The notes: generated by a model from the letters alone, not told the origin. A DNA stretch of 53,643 nt from an uncultured Alphaproteobacteria bacterium (GCA_944393745.1 CALYBD010000013.1:1-53643), one strand, 5' to 3'. Positions 8,845-18,096 are shown, numbered from the stretch's first letter. A program made the numbers and translations.

Positions 8845-8995
8845 GACTTTAGTAAAATATTTTTTTAATTAATGTTTTTACTTGCACAAAAAAGGACGTA
8901 AAATAAAGCGGCAGTCGGGCTGTCATGAAAGGTTTTTCGGTAAACGGCTTTTTTTAACGGCAGCAAACAGCCTTTTTGAAAAAGAGGAAAGAGCA

Positions 8996-9928
8996 ATGGC
9001 AAAAATTTATAAAACGGTTTCCGAATTAATCGGTCGCACTCCTTTGATGGAATTGTCAAATTATGAAAAGGCCGAAAATCTCGGCGCGGTTGTTTTGGCA
9101 AAACTGGAAATGTTCAATCCCGCGGGATCGGTCAAGGACAGAGTCGCCAAAGCCATGATTGACGATGCGGAAAAGAAAGGGCTGTTGAAACCGGGATCTG
9201 TCATTGTCGAACCGACCAGCGGCAATACGGGCATCGGTCTGGCCTGTGTCGGCTTGTCCCGTGGTTACAAAGTTATTTTGACAATGCCTGATACGATGAG
9301 CGTTGAACGGCGCAGCCTGTTAGCGGCGTACGGTGCCGAAATTGTCCTGACCGAAGGGGCAAAAGGCATGGCGGGCGCGGTGGAAAAAGCGCAGGAAATT
9401 GCACAAGAAACGCCGGGCAGTTTTATCCCGGGGCAGTTTTCCAATCCGGCGAATCCGGCCGTGCATGAAGCAACGACGGGTCCGGAAATTTGGCAGGATA
9501 CGGACGGCAAGGTCGATATTTTTGTTGCCGGCGTCGGGACGGGCGGGACTTTAAGCGGTGTCGGCCGATATTTAAAATCTAAAAATCCGGCCGTACAAGT
9601 CATTGCCGTTGAACCTGATGAATCGCCTCTTTTATCCGAGGGGCGCGCCGGTCCTCATCCGTTGCAGGGGATCGGGGCGAATTTTATTCCGGAAACGCTG
9701 GATCGTCATATTTATGATGAAATTATCCGCGTTACGGGGGCGCAGGCTTTTGAAACCGGCAGAATGCTGGCGCGCAAAGAAGGCATTTTGGCGGGTATTT
9801 CCGCCGCAGCGGCCGTTTATGCCGCGGCGCAGGTCGCAAAACGGCCTGGAAACAAAGGAAAAACCATTGTCGTCTTACTGCCCGATACGGGGGAAAGATA
9901 TTTATCAACGCCGATGTTTTCCGAATAA
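8996..9928 (+). CDS. cysK: Cysteine synthase A (O-acetylserine sulfhydrylase)
   Basis: A PLP enzyme of 310 aa that makes cysteine from O-acetylserine and sulfide. The PLP lysine is K47 in NPAGSVKDR, the phosphate and substrate loop is PTSGNTG (73-79), and GVGTGGTLSGVG is the glycine-rich PLP-phosphate loop. The ATG at 8996 has GAGGAAAG upstream and matches the family start; an upstream frame extension to 8882 lacks support. The divergent Rrf2 regulator probably controls it. Confidence 0.95.
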   Translation: MAKIYKTVSELIGRTPLMELSNYEKAENLGAVVLAKLEMFNPAGSVKDRVAKAMIDDAEKKGLLKPGSVIVEPTSGNTGIGLACVGLSRGYKVILTMPDTMSVERRSLLAAYGAEIVLTEGAKGMAGAVEKAQEIAQETPGSFIPGQFSNPANPAVHEATTGPEIWQDTDGKVDIFVAGVGTGGTLSGVGRYLKSKNPAVQVIAVEPDESPLLSEGRAGPHPLQGIGANFIPETLDRHIYDEIIRVTGAQAFETGRMLARKEGILAGISAAAAVYAAAQVAKRPGNKGKTIVVLLPDTGERYLSTPMFSE

Positions 9929-9931
9929 AGT

Positions 9932-10960
9932 TTAAAAAGTCGATTTTTCAAGTGTTACGGTTGTATCCAGACGCAACAGCAAATCGACAACGCGACGCAG
10001 GAAAGTACCGTTCAATACGCGCAGAGGAACCTCTTTTCCCGGTTTGCTCTGAAAACTGATTTTGTCTGGAGATTTAATAAAGGCGGCAATCGTCTGTGCG
10101 ATATCTGCGTTTCTTTGCCGATGTGCGTTTGAAAAAGACAGATAGGAAACGATTTTTTGAATGTCTCTGTTGTCCGGTTCTGCCGGGCTGGGTGTGTCCG
10201 GCTGACGCAGATAAAGCGTATCGATATAGCGTTTATATCCGTTCACCAGCGCAGATTCCGTATAGGAAAAGGACAAAGACGTTACCGCGGCGCCGTCAAG
10301 GAATTTTTTTAAATCCGTCAAAGGGCTGCCTTTTTGTACCAGATGTTTGAACGCCAAAATCAGTTGTCCCTGCTGGGCGTTGGAAATATTGTTCAGGGAA
10401 ACGGATATTTTCCAGCGTCCCAGACAGTTATCGGATATATCCGCGGCCAAAGTCATTTTTTTTGCCGCCGGAGAATAGGAATAGTCGCCTTTGACATCAG
10501 CCGAAATCGTGTTGCACCCGGCCAGCAGGACGGCATACAGCGGATAATTTAAAATATCGGCCGAAGGATTAAAATAGGCTAGGGTTTCGATAACGTTTTC
10601 ATCTGATTTTTTCAAAATCCGGGCAATGTCAACCAGACGAAAATCGACTTTTTCGGCACTGAAAGACAGCCTTGCGGCAATATGATTGGATTCTTTATAA
10701 TGATGAACGCTAAATTCGCCGATGTTGTTCGTTAATCCCGGCAGATCGTTTAATCGGACGGAAACATCTTTTAAAACGGCGACATCGGAAACGGATAAAG
10801 ACAAATCCCGATATGAAATAGCGGTGTTTAAACGATTCCTGGTTAAAAAATAGTGGATGTTTTTTTCTTCTTCGTCTTTTTGCAATAAGACCATAAATAC
10901 GCCGCAGGCGGTAAACAGCAAAAATAAAATCGTAACGGCGACCCACATACTTTTTGTCAT
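9932..10960 (-). CDS. Unknown membrane-anchored protein (AsmA/DUF945-like character)
   Basis: A 342-aa protein that I do not recognise. Residues 5-27 form a single membrane segment; the remainder is a beta-rich periplasmic body (alternating phrases such as LSFSAEKVDFRLVDIA and LSLSVSDVAVLKDVSVRL) like AsmA or DUF945 envelope proteins. Its start overlaps the stop of the upstream secreted-protein gene by 4 bp (ATGA), so the two are translationally coupled and probably work together. An envelope role is inferred from topology alone. Confidence 0.65.
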   Translation of the reverse strand: MTKSMWVAVTILFLLFTACGVFMVLLQKDEEEKNIHYFLTRNRLNTAISYRDLSLSVSDVAVLKDVSVRLNDLPGLTNNIGEFSVHHYKESNHIAARLSFSAEKVDFRLVDIARILKKSDENVIETLAYFNPSADILNYPLYAVLLAGCNTISADVKGDYSYSPAAKKMTLAADISDNCLGRWKISVSLNNISNAQQGQLILAFKHLVQKGSPLTDLKKFLDGAAVTSLSFSYTESALVNGYKRYIDTLYLRQPDTPSPAEPDNRDIQKIVSYLSFSNAHRQRNADIAQTIAAFIKSPDKISFQSKPGKEVPLRVLNGTFLRRVVDLLLRLDTTVTLEKSTF

Positions 10961-12669
10961 AATTCGTCCTCCTGTTTATAGGGGGCGTGATAAGGCAGCC
11001 AATTCGGTTTTTCATGACGCCGCCGGATCAGACCGATCAAATCGGCCACTTCACCGCAGGCTTCCTGTTCACAGGCCGCTGCCGAAGACAATTCCAAAAC
11101 GCCTGCGGTAAACGGATCTGTTTTTTTGTGTTGTTTTCGTTCTTCGGGCGTCATTAAACGCAGACTTCCGCTGACGATATGCCACCCCGGTTTGTTCAAC
11201 AGGCCGCTGGTCTGCGTAATTAAAAATTCGGCCGGCCAGCCGACCCAGGCTTTGTCCAATCCCAGCGAGGCAACATTTACCAGCATATTAACGCGTACCG
11301 GTTTTTGCGTAATCGCCGCTGCCGTCAGCATGGCGGGCAGCGTATCAATTCTGTCCACACCGATCATATATGCCAGCCGTCCCAGATAATCCGATTTTGT
11401 TAATTCATTGTAGTCCGCCATCATTAATTGATGTTCGCGCAGATCTTCGGCACGTCGGGCGTTTTCCCGCAGTTTTGCCAGGTTTTGCGTTTTGTCCGAA
11501 ACAATTTTCCATTTTTTTCCTGGCTTTCTTTCCAAAACGGCCGCATAAATCAGCTGAGATTCCGGATCAACGGTTTCGTCCGGATTTTTCCTGACGGTTT
11601 CGGGGATATCCATACCGGGAATGCCCTGCGGGACAGTCGTTGCGAAAAATTTCATTTGCCTGGCCCCCTGGCAAAAGATATCGGCAAAGCTTTCGGCCGT
11701 ACGCAGTATGTTATCGGTAACGGTGTTTTCCAAAAACAATTCTTCATTTTCCGTTACGGCGGCGATCGTAAACGGCGAACACCCCGCCCAGGGGGAATAA
11801 AATCCGGTTCTGCGGTTGCGACTGCTTTTTAAATAACCCAGATAATGAATTCTTAATTCGGGATCCGAATCGATCAGATAGCTGAGAATCTGATTGTTTT
11901 TTCCGGCGCCGTAACGATTCAGCAAAACAACGTTTAAATTTTTTCGTCCGGTAAAGCGTCCTTCCGTAAAGTAACCGTCCAGAGTTGTTTCCAGATTTCC
12001 TTTTTCATTAAAGACAGAGACTTCCGCCCGGCCGTAAATCAGATTTTCCGAACAGGAATTTCTGCCCACGCCGATGAACCAGTCTTTGATTTTGTCGGCG
12101 GGTTTGTCGGTTGTGTATAAAATAGAGCAGTTTTTGTCTTTGGAATAGATTCTGTATTCCAAAGCGGTCTGAGGATCGATATGTGCGACGATTCTTTGTT
12201 TTCCGGCCGGCGGTGCCCATTCTTTGACAGGAAAACCGTCTTTGGACACGGCCGCATTTGCCGCGGCGGCCTGCAGCTGGCGGATTTTTACTTTTAGTGT
12301 TCCTTTTTCGGGTTTCCAGTTGTTTGTTGCCGATGCAGATCCCTGAAAGACCAAGGTATTAGCGCTGTATCCGTCAATAACGGCCTGTAAAGCGGCGGGG
12401 CATTCGCTGTTTAAAACCAAAGCAACCTTTGCCATCAAAGGATTTAAAGCGGTGTCTTTGAACGCCGTTTCGTCCTGGGCAAAAATTTTTAAATTCAAAA
12501 TATCTTCACACCATTTGCCGTCGGATGCTTCGGCAAAAACTTCCACGCCGGCTTTGGCCGAATAGGCAATTCGTTTCATTTCATGGCCGGTCTGTATGTC
12601 AAACGTCTGCGCGCCCGCTTCGGACGTCAGTAAAAAAAATAAAGCAGCCGTTTTGAAAAAACTGTTCAT
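10957..12669 (-). CDS. Unknown exported protein
   Basis: A 570-aa protein with a clean signal peptide (MNSFFKTAALFFLLTSEAGA, cleavage near residue 20). The mature part contains several Cys that could form periplasmic disulfides (WCEDIL, DKNCSILYTT, RNSCSENLI, EQEACG), a basic patch LKSSRNRRTGF and no repeat or enzyme motif I know. It is coupled by a 4-bp overlap to the anchored beta-rich protein downstream. It diverges from the DUF2157-like gene across 61 bp. Confidence 0.65.
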   Translation of the reverse strand: MNSFFKTAALFFLLTSEAGAQTFDIQTGHEMKRIAYSAKAGVEVFAEASDGKWCEDILNLKIFAQDETAFKDTALNPLMAKVALVLNSECPAALQAVIDGYSANTLVFQGSASATNNWKPEKGTLKVKIRQLQAAAANAAVSKDGFPVKEWAPPAGKQRIVAHIDPQTALEYRIYSKDKNCSILYTTDKPADKIKDWFIGVGRNSCSENLIYGRAEVSVFNEKGNLETTLDGYFTEGRFTGRKNLNVVLLNRYGAGKNNQILSYLIDSDPELRIHYLGYLKSSRNRRTGFYSPWAGCSPFTIAAVTENEELFLENTVTDNILRTAESFADIFCQGARQMKFFATTVPQGIPGMDIPETVRKNPDETVDPESQLIYAAVLERKPGKKWKIVSDKTQNLAKLRENARRAEDLREHQLMMADYNELTKSDYLGRLAYMIGVDRIDTLPAMLTAAAITQKPVRVNMLVNVASLGLDKAWVGWPAEFLITQTSGLLNKPGWHIVSGSLRLMTPEERKQHKKTDPFTAGVLELSSAAACEQEACGEVADLIGLIRRRHEKPNWLPYHAPYKQEDEL

Positions 12670-12730
12670 ATCGGCAACTATAAAATATAATTTAAAAAAT
12701 TTGTAGTCTTAAAACAAAAAGGAAAAAAGA

Positions 12731-13732
12731 TTGATCGTTCCTGATAAAAAAACAGAAGCCTATTTAAACGAACCTGTTTCACCCAAAGGGGTTTTGCGGC
12801 TGTGCCGGGCGGGCGTTCTGCCGTCTTCGGATTTTCTGCGGGCGGCGGCATTATGTCGTTGCGATAAAAAATGGGGCAAATTCATTGCGTTGATTTTGCG
12901 TTTTTTTGCGGGATTGAGCTTTTTGGCCGCCGCTTTTTTTCTGATGATCGCAAAATGGGCGTTTTTTTATCGGACGGGCGGATTTGTCTGTTTGGTTCTT
13001 TTGCTGATTTTCTGTATGTGTCTGCGCCGTAAATCGGCCGTTGCCGATTATGTCGGTGCCGGATTGACGGGAATATTGGTCTTTTTGCCGGATACGGTTT
13101 TTGCAACGAATTCTTTTTTGTATGAACAATTCTTTTTGTGGTTTGTGCTGCTGTTGTTCTGGAGCCTGTCTTCATCTCGCGGCGGACTGAGGCTGTTGAC
13201 GTTTGTTGTGTTAAATGCGGCAATCTGTTTGTACGGTGTTTTGTTTGCGTTGCCGTCATTTGTTTTTTCGGCCATGACTTTTTTTGTTTTGGCGGCGGTT
13301 TTTGATCTGAGCTGCCTTTTGTTTTGGGAAAATTTTCCTTTTAAAACGCCCGAAGGCAAACAAAAATGTTTTCGTCTTTTTGCGCTGGCGGGGGCAATGT
13401 TGTTTTTAACGGCGGCGGCCGGCGCACAGTGTTTTTCCGCACGTTTGCCGAATTCGGGGGATTTGGCCTTTCTTTTTTGCTTTTTGTGTTCGGGTGCCGT
13501 CGGATATCTGTATGTCGTACGGTTTTATGATCAATCGGTACGTCGTTTGACAGAGCTGTTTTCCGTATGTTGGATTTGTTTGCTGTTGTATCGTGTTTTT
13601 TATGCGTTTGATTGTTCGGACGAACTTCGCTTGGCTTTATTCTGCACGGCCGTATCCGTTTTGATTGTCGTGACGTTGATCGGCGAACGTTTGTTTGTTG
13701 CCCGGGTAAAAGGAGACAAAAATGTCCTCTGA
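12731..13732 (+). CDS. Polytopic membrane protein, DUF2157-like
   Basis: A 333-aa protein: about 50 soluble N-terminal residues (LCRAGVLPSSDFLRAAALC), then about nine hydrophobic segments. The short N-terminal helix before a string of membrane helices, and the two genes that follow, match DUF2157 proteins, which commonly occur with DUF4401 and GDYXXLXY partners. The start is a TTG with AAAAGGAAAA 4-8 nt ahead. It overlaps the next gene by 11 bp. Function is unknown in the family. Confidence 0.65.
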   Translation: MIVPDKKTEAYLNEPVSPKGVLRLCRAGVLPSSDFLRAAALCRCDKKWGKFIALILRFFAGLSFLAAAFFLMIAKWAFFYRTGGFVCLVLLLIFCMCLRRKSAVADYVGAGLTGILVFLPDTVFATNSFLYEQFFLWFVLLLFWSLSSSRGGLRLLTFVVLNAAICLYGVLFALPSFVFSAMTFFVLAAVFDLSCLLFWENFPFKTPEGKQKCFRLFALAGAMLFLTAAAGAQCFSARLPNSGDLAFLFCFLCSGAVGYLYVVRFYDQSVRRLTELFSVCWICLLLYRVFYAFDCSDELRLALFCTAVSVLIVVTLIGERLFVARVKGDKNVL

Positions 13733-14750
13733 TTTTTCATTGCGCCAGGTGTTGGCCTGTTTAAATATTTCGGTATTTGATCCTTTGGTTGAACCAGCTT
13801 TGAAAAAAGCCTGCCGGATTGACGCCGAACAAAAGGCGGAAAAAAGAGACCCCTTTCATAATGTTTTTTCTTTGATTGTTTTGCAGGTTGCGGCTTTGAT
13901 TTGTTTTGCGGGGCTGCGCCCGTATGCATTGCCGGCCGGCATCGGTTTGGTGTTTTTCTGTGCAATCGCGTTAAAGAAAGCAACGATATCATCATGGGCT
14001 TTTTTCTTCAGAGTTTATTTTTTGGCAGGTCTTTTTTTGCTGGCGGAAATCTTGTTTCGTTCATTTCCTTTCGTGGTGCCGGTAATTCTTTTGATGTTTT
14101 TGGTGCGCAGCGCTTTTGTTTTTAAAAGCAGAGAAACAAGAACGCTGCTGGCTGTTTGGTTTTTTATATCTGTTTTTGCGCTTTGTCGGACGGAATCTTC
14201 CTTTTTCCCGCTGGTCCCGGCGGCTGTTTTTTCCGTTGTCGGCGTCACGGGACTGTTGTTTCCGTTAAAAGGCCTGTATTGGCGGGAACCGTCGGTTGTT
14301 TTTGCGACTCTGCCGCTGTTTGTCGTGTTGGGCTATGATATTTTTTTGCTGGTCACGCAAACGGTTTTTGTTCTTTATCCCCGGGGAACAACCGTTATGG
14401 CCGTTGCTTTTACGGCAGAGGCTCTGATGCTGATCTGTTGTCTGCGCAAGGATTTGGAATTAGGAGAAATCGTTTTGTCTTGTCTGGCGGCGCTGGCGTT
14501 GTTTTTATGCGCTTTTTTGCTTTCGGGCGGATTGGCCGGAACAATCGTGTTGTTTGTAACGGCTTATCTGACGGATGCGCGCGTTATGGGACGAACGGCC
14601 GCCGTTTTGTTTTCCTGTTTTTTGACGGTATTCTTTTTATCTTTACCGATTTCGCTGTTTTCGGCCGGGTTGATCTGCGCTTTGTCCGGGGCGGTTTTCG
14701 GGTGGTTTTATTTGCGTTTAAAACGTTCTTTTGTGCCGGAGAAAGCCTGA
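13722..14750 (+). CDS. Polytopic membrane protein, DUF4401-like
   Basis: A 342-aa protein with a short cytoplasmic N-terminus and about ten membrane segments from residue 50 on. It overlaps the DUF2157-like gene by 11 bp and the next gene by one base (TGATG), so the three are tightly coupled. AAAAGGAGAC precedes the ATG. The trio composition points to DUF4401; I see no transport or catalytic signature. Confidence 0.6.
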   Translation: MSSDFSLRQVLACLNISVFDPLVEPALKKACRIDAEQKAEKRDPFHNVFSLIVLQVAALICFAGLRPYALPAGIGLVFFCAIALKKATISSWAFFFRVYFLAGLFLLAEILFRSFPFVVPVILLMFLVRSAFVFKSRETRTLLAVWFFISVFALCRTESSFFPLVPAAVFSVVGVTGLLFPLKGLYWREPSVVFATLPLFVVLGYDIFLLVTQTVFVLYPRGTTVMAVAFTAEALMLICCLRKDLELGEIVLSCLAALALFLCAFLLSGGLAGTIVLFVTAYLTDARVMGRTAAVLFSCFLTVFFLSLPISLFSAGLICALSGAVFGWFYLRLKRSFVPEKA

Positions 14751-15301
14751 TGCGTCGTCTTATTTCTTTTTTCTGTTCGTTGTTGATACTGATTATTTTG
14801 GCCGGGCGCTTTTTTTACGATCAGCATACGGCTCAATCCGGCGTTGAATTGCTGCTGGCGGTATCGGTGCAGGAATCGGGACGAGATTCTTTTTCTCCGT
14901 TCATTCGGCTGCGCTATTATAATTTTATACCGGTTTACCGTTTTGCCGATGAAAAGGGCACCGTTGTCGTTGAACGTCGGGACAACGGCCGGGCCGGGTT
15001 TGTTTCCGAATTGTCGGATCAGCCGCTGCGGCCGCGGGAATTGCGGCTGAAATATGTGATTGCGCCGCCGTTGCCGTTTGAAAGCGAATCTCAGGGGCCG
15101 AATATTCGTTTTGCTTCGGATTTTTTCCGTTATTCTCCGTTGAAAAAGTTTCGTTTGTCCGCCGTGCGTTATGCCGTTATCCGCGTTGACGGCGCCGGCA
15201 ACGCCTTGTTAACCGGTCTGGCCGACAGCAACGGTGTTTTGCTGGTCAGGGGGTTGGTTTTTGCAGCTCTTCGCACGCCGAAAAATCAACATGGAGGATA
15301 A
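14750..15301 (+). CDS. GDYXXLXY-like periplasmic anchored protein
   Basis: A 183-aa protein with an N-terminal membrane segment (residues 4-20) and a periplasmic domain. The stretch PFIRLRYYNF stands where family members have the GDYxxLxY motif, here degenerate (RLRYYN). The ATG overlaps the preceding TGA and is the natural start, although the frame stays open to 14438 inside the previous gene. Its last 56 bp overlap the end of the convergent STT3-like gene. It forms an operon with the two polytopic proteins. Confidence 0.6.
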   Translation: MRRLISFFCSLLILIILAGRFFYDQHTAQSGVELLLAVSVQESGRDSFSPFIRLRYYNFIPVYRFADEKGTVVVERRDNGRAGFVSELSDQPLRPRELRLKYVIAPPLPFESESQGPNIRFASDFFRYSPLKKFRLSAVRYAVIRVDGAGNALLTGLADSNGVLLVRGLVFAALRTPKNQHGG

Positions 15302-17084
15302 AATATTTCTGCCGTACTTTTTCAGGCGGATCTTCCGGCGGTCTTTTTAAAAAGCAGGGTTCATAGTGCTGTGTTAAAAGCTTTCCGATAAAAGTTGTGG
15401 AATTGAAAACAAGCTTTTTCCTGAGCCGTACAGGGATATAGTAAAACGGATTATCCAACAGAATGGTTTTTACCTGATGTTTTTTTAACAATTCCTGAAC
15501 TTTGATCGGATCCTTTCCGTATAAGATATTATAGGCGTCCAAAATTCCCTGTGCATTGGAATGATAAGGCGAACCGACTACCGGGATACCCGATCCCCAT
15601 GCCGTTTCCGGCCCGCGGGAAGAAGAGGTTAAAATACTGCCCTTTTCTTTGGAAAGATAAGGGACGTATTCTTCGGGAATCGTTGTGATCAGCTGGGCTC
15701 CGATTTGAAGGTCGTAAGAGATCGTTATCATGAACAAAAGAGCGGACAAAGCATAAAAGGCGGCGGACATTTTCAGGTAAAAACGTGCACAGTCTTTTTT
15801 CAGCAGGGAACTTTTATCATAAAGAACGGCCAAAGCCGCAGTAATCATTATTGCGGCAAAAACAGAAGCCGGGCGCCCGAACCGGCGGCTGAGCAAAGTT
15901 GCCAAAGCAAAAAACAACACCGGTACGCCGACGGTTATGATCAATTTTTTATAACGCACGGGCGCAAAGAAAAAAACAACCGCACCCAGCAGGCAGGCCA
16001 ATAAAGGCCCGCCGTCAAATTTGATAATGGCGCTGTTTGATGAAAAAGCCGGGTATAATTCCGTAATGTGCTTTGTCCAGACGTCATATAATTCCGGAGG
16101 AATAGGCGAACCGAAAACCGTTTTTGATCCGAACAGAAACAGCGTAAATCCCAAAGAAAACAACAATAAAAACGAAATGCTCAGGCATCGGCGGAAAAAA
16201 GAAGAAAGGATTCCTCTTTTTTCAAAAAAGTCTTCTACATAAAAAACAAGCGTTATCAGACCTGCGATAAAAACAAGCAAAACGGATAATCGCCCGTTAT
16301 CGGGGAAAAACAGTCCCTGCATCGGCGGGTTGGCGATCAGACAGCAGGCTGAAGAAATAAAAAAAGACAGGCAAAAAATCTTGATTTGCCGCATATTTTG
16401 ACATCTAAACAGCCAGTTTAAAATCATTCCCCCCATTATTAAAAAGGTGGTCAAAAAACCTTCGGGCGTGGCCCAGACGGATAATCCGGCAAATATGCCG
16501 GCCGTTTTAAAAAAAGCAAGACGCTGTTTTTTAATTCCGTGCATCAAAGCACCCGTCAGAACTATCAGCAACAAGTTTAACAGAACATGATGATCGGCTC
16601 TGCCGGCCGTGAACAAAGACAATATCGGATACTGACAAAAATAAAGCGTCATCATCAAAAAACGCAGGGAAGGGCCGAAAAAAGCTTTTCCCGCCCAGAT
16701 CAGGGCGCCCGCCGATAATCCCGCCAGCAACGGCTGATATAAAAAACAGCCCAGAAAAACAGCTTGTTTGACATCGGTAAACGGTAAAAACGGCAGGCTG
16801 GCCGCAAATAAAAACATATCGGTAAGGCGTGTAAAATGCAGGATCTGCCCGAAGGGGTAATTATCGTGCATATACATAATTTCGGCCCAGGATCCGGATT
16901 GAATAAAATCAACCAAACGCAACGCGTGCGTAAAGTTATCCGTTTCCGATAAAGTCGGCAAAGACTGACAGATCAGGTACAGTTGCCAGATTAAGACAAA
17001 ACAAACGGCAAAAACATATTCATGTCGCAGATAAAAATCAGGAATTTTTTTTACGGAAAAGTTTTTAAAAATCAAAGAGGTCAC
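15246..17084 (-). CDS. STT3/PMT-like polytopic glycosyltransferase candidate
   Basis: A 612-aa protein with about 12 membrane segments and a C-terminal soluble domain of about 130 residues. SETDNFTHALRL in the first loop puts an acidic residue (D49) where GT-C enzymes have their metal-binding Asp, and FTAGRADHHVL (D164-H165-H166) resembles the loop motif DHH of STT3/AglB-type oligosaccharyltransferases and related bacterial proteins. It probably transfers a lipid-linked sugar in the periplasm; donor and acceptor are unknown. Its start overlaps the tdk end by 20 bp. Confidence 0.65.
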   Translation of the reverse strand: MTSLIFKNFSVKKIPDFYLRHEYVFAVCFVLIWQLYLICQSLPTLSETDNFTHALRLVDFIQSGSWAEIMYMHDNYPFGQILHFTRLTDMFLFAASLPFLPFTDVKQAVFLGCFLYQPLLAGLSAGALIWAGKAFFGPSLRFLMMTLYFCQYPILSLFTAGRADHHVLLNLLLIVLTGALMHGIKKQRLAFFKTAGIFAGLSVWATPEGFLTTFLIMGGMILNWLFRCQNMRQIKIFCLSFFISSACCLIANPPMQGLFFPDNGRLSVLLVFIAGLITLVFYVEDFFEKRGILSSFFRRCLSISFLLLFSLGFTLFLFGSKTVFGSPIPPELYDVWTKHITELYPAFSSNSAIIKFDGGPLLACLLGAVVFFFAPVRYKKLIITVGVPVLFFALATLLSRRFGRPASVFAAIMITAALAVLYDKSSLLKKDCARFYLKMSAAFYALSALLFMITISYDLQIGAQLITTIPEEYVPYLSKEKGSILTSSSRGPETAWGSGIPVVGSPYHSNAQGILDAYNILYGKDPIKVQELLKKHQVKTILLDNPFYYIPVRLRKKLVFNSTTFIGKLLTQHYEPCFLKRPPEDPPEKVRQKYFILHVDFSACEELQKPTP

Positions 17085-17682
17085 CTTGCCTTAAATCAAT
17101 GTTATCTTGTGTTTCAAACGGTTCATAAACGGGGCTGAACGGATAATGGCGCGCGCATCTGGGTTCATAGATATCCGCCGCGCCCAGTTCTATATTCGAT
17201 TTTGATCCGCCGCGTTTGTATGTAAAGATGGCCGGTTCGCCGCAAAGAACACATTTTGCCTGCAACGCCGTATATCTGTCGGCAATGGTTTTCAGTTTTG
17301 AAATAATTTCAAACGGTTCGGCTTTCCAGTTCATATCCAATCCGCAACATACGATATGCAACCCTCTGTTCCTCAGCGTATTGATGCAGGCGATCACGTC
17401 GCCGCCGAAGTAAGGCTCGATAAAAAACTGAATTTCGTCAAAGAAGACGGCCTGCGCTTTTTCAACGGCATCTGATTCCAAAATTTCGCGAGTGTTTGTC
17501 AGATTAAAGGCCGCGGCGGCAACGCCGTCATGGGTTTTGATTTCACAAATGCCGTAACGCGTATCAAAAGACGGCTTGATTAAAACCATTTCCCCGTCAA
17601 ACGATCGTGCTTTTTTCAGCAAGGCAGAGGTTTTTCCCGCAAACATGGGGCCGGCGATAACTTCCAGAGTTCCTTTTGGCAT
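17065..17682 (-). CDS. tdk: Thymidine kinase
   Basis: A 205-aa type-II thymidine kinase that phosphorylates salvaged thymidine. The P-loop GPMFAGKTSALL is at residues 11-22, FFDEIQFF is the Walker-B region, DMNWKAEPF is the lasso or substrate region, and CVLCGE with a later CARH supplies the zinc site. Length is standard. With the phosphorylase at 43011-44516 it indicates pyrimidine salvage. Confidence 0.93.
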   Translation of the reverse strand: MPKGTLEVIAGPMFAGKTSALLKKARSFDGEMVLIKPSFDTRYGICEIKTHDGVAAAAFNLTNTREILESDAVEKAQAVFFDEIQFFIEPYFGGDVIACINTLRNRGLHIVCCGLDMNWKAEPFEIISKLKTIADRYTALQAKCVLCGEPAIFTYKRGGSKSNIELGAADIYEPRCARHYPFSPVYEPFETQDNIDLRQGDLFDF

Positions 17683-17759
17683 ATCGAATATCCCGAATTA
17701 ATAACGACAGCTTTTATACGTAGCTTTGCCCGGATCTTTTCGCCGTGTCCAGCAAAAAA

Positions 17760-17779
17760 GAAAAAACCGCGGTTTTTTC
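17760..17779. repeat. 20-bp perfect palindrome upstream of oadG
   Basis: GAAAAAACCGCGGTTTTTTC is fully self-complementary. It lies 120 bp upstream of oadG and 78 bp upstream of tdk. It could be an operator or a minimal bidirectional terminator; the CCGCGG centre leaves little room for a loop. The rest of 17683-17898 is AT-rich and must hold the oad promoter, which I cannot place firmly. Confidence 0.45.
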
Positions 17780-17898
17780 CTGTTTTGAATCGCCGATAAA
17801 AAGTTAACGCGAAACGGAAATATTTTGAAAAATTTTCCGGTTCATTATATAAACGATTAAGTAAGAGTGTACTGTAATTAAAAAAACAGAGGTTTTCG

Positions 17899-18096
17899 AT
17901 GTGGATAGTAGGCTTGGAATTAACGCTGATCGGAATGACGGGCGTTTTCTTGTTTTTGTTGCTGTTGGTCGCATTGATGTATGCGCAGGCGGCAATTTTT
18001 CAATATCTGGGAATATCGGACGAAACCGAAGAAACCGCCGACGAAGATGAAGCTTTGGTTGCGGCGGCCATTGCGGTCAGATTGAAAAACGGCTAA
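17899..18096 (+). CDS. oadG: Na+-pumping decarboxylase gamma subunit OadG
   Basis: A 65-aa small membrane protein: one helix at about residues 3-30 (LELTLIGMTGVFLFLLLLVALMY is characteristic of gamma subunits), then an acidic linker (ETEETADEDEALVAAA) and a short tail. It anchors the alpha subunit to the membrane beta subunit. It is short compared with enterobacterial OadG and lacks an obvious His-rich zinc tail. AGAGG precedes the ATG. It is first in a G-A-B operon, 21 bp before oadA. Confidence 0.88.
   Translation: MWIVGLELTLIGMTGVFLFLLLLVALMYAQAAIFQYLGISDETEETADEDEALVAAAIAVRLKNG

Noticed and set aside
8882-8995. Longer N-terminus for CysK
   Set aside because: The extension is basic, lacks a ribosome site, covers the likely promoter, and the family start is at 8996.
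14438-14749. Upstream extension of the GDYXXLXY-like gene
   Set aside because: It lies wholly inside the DUF4401-like gene; the TGATG overlap marks the real start.
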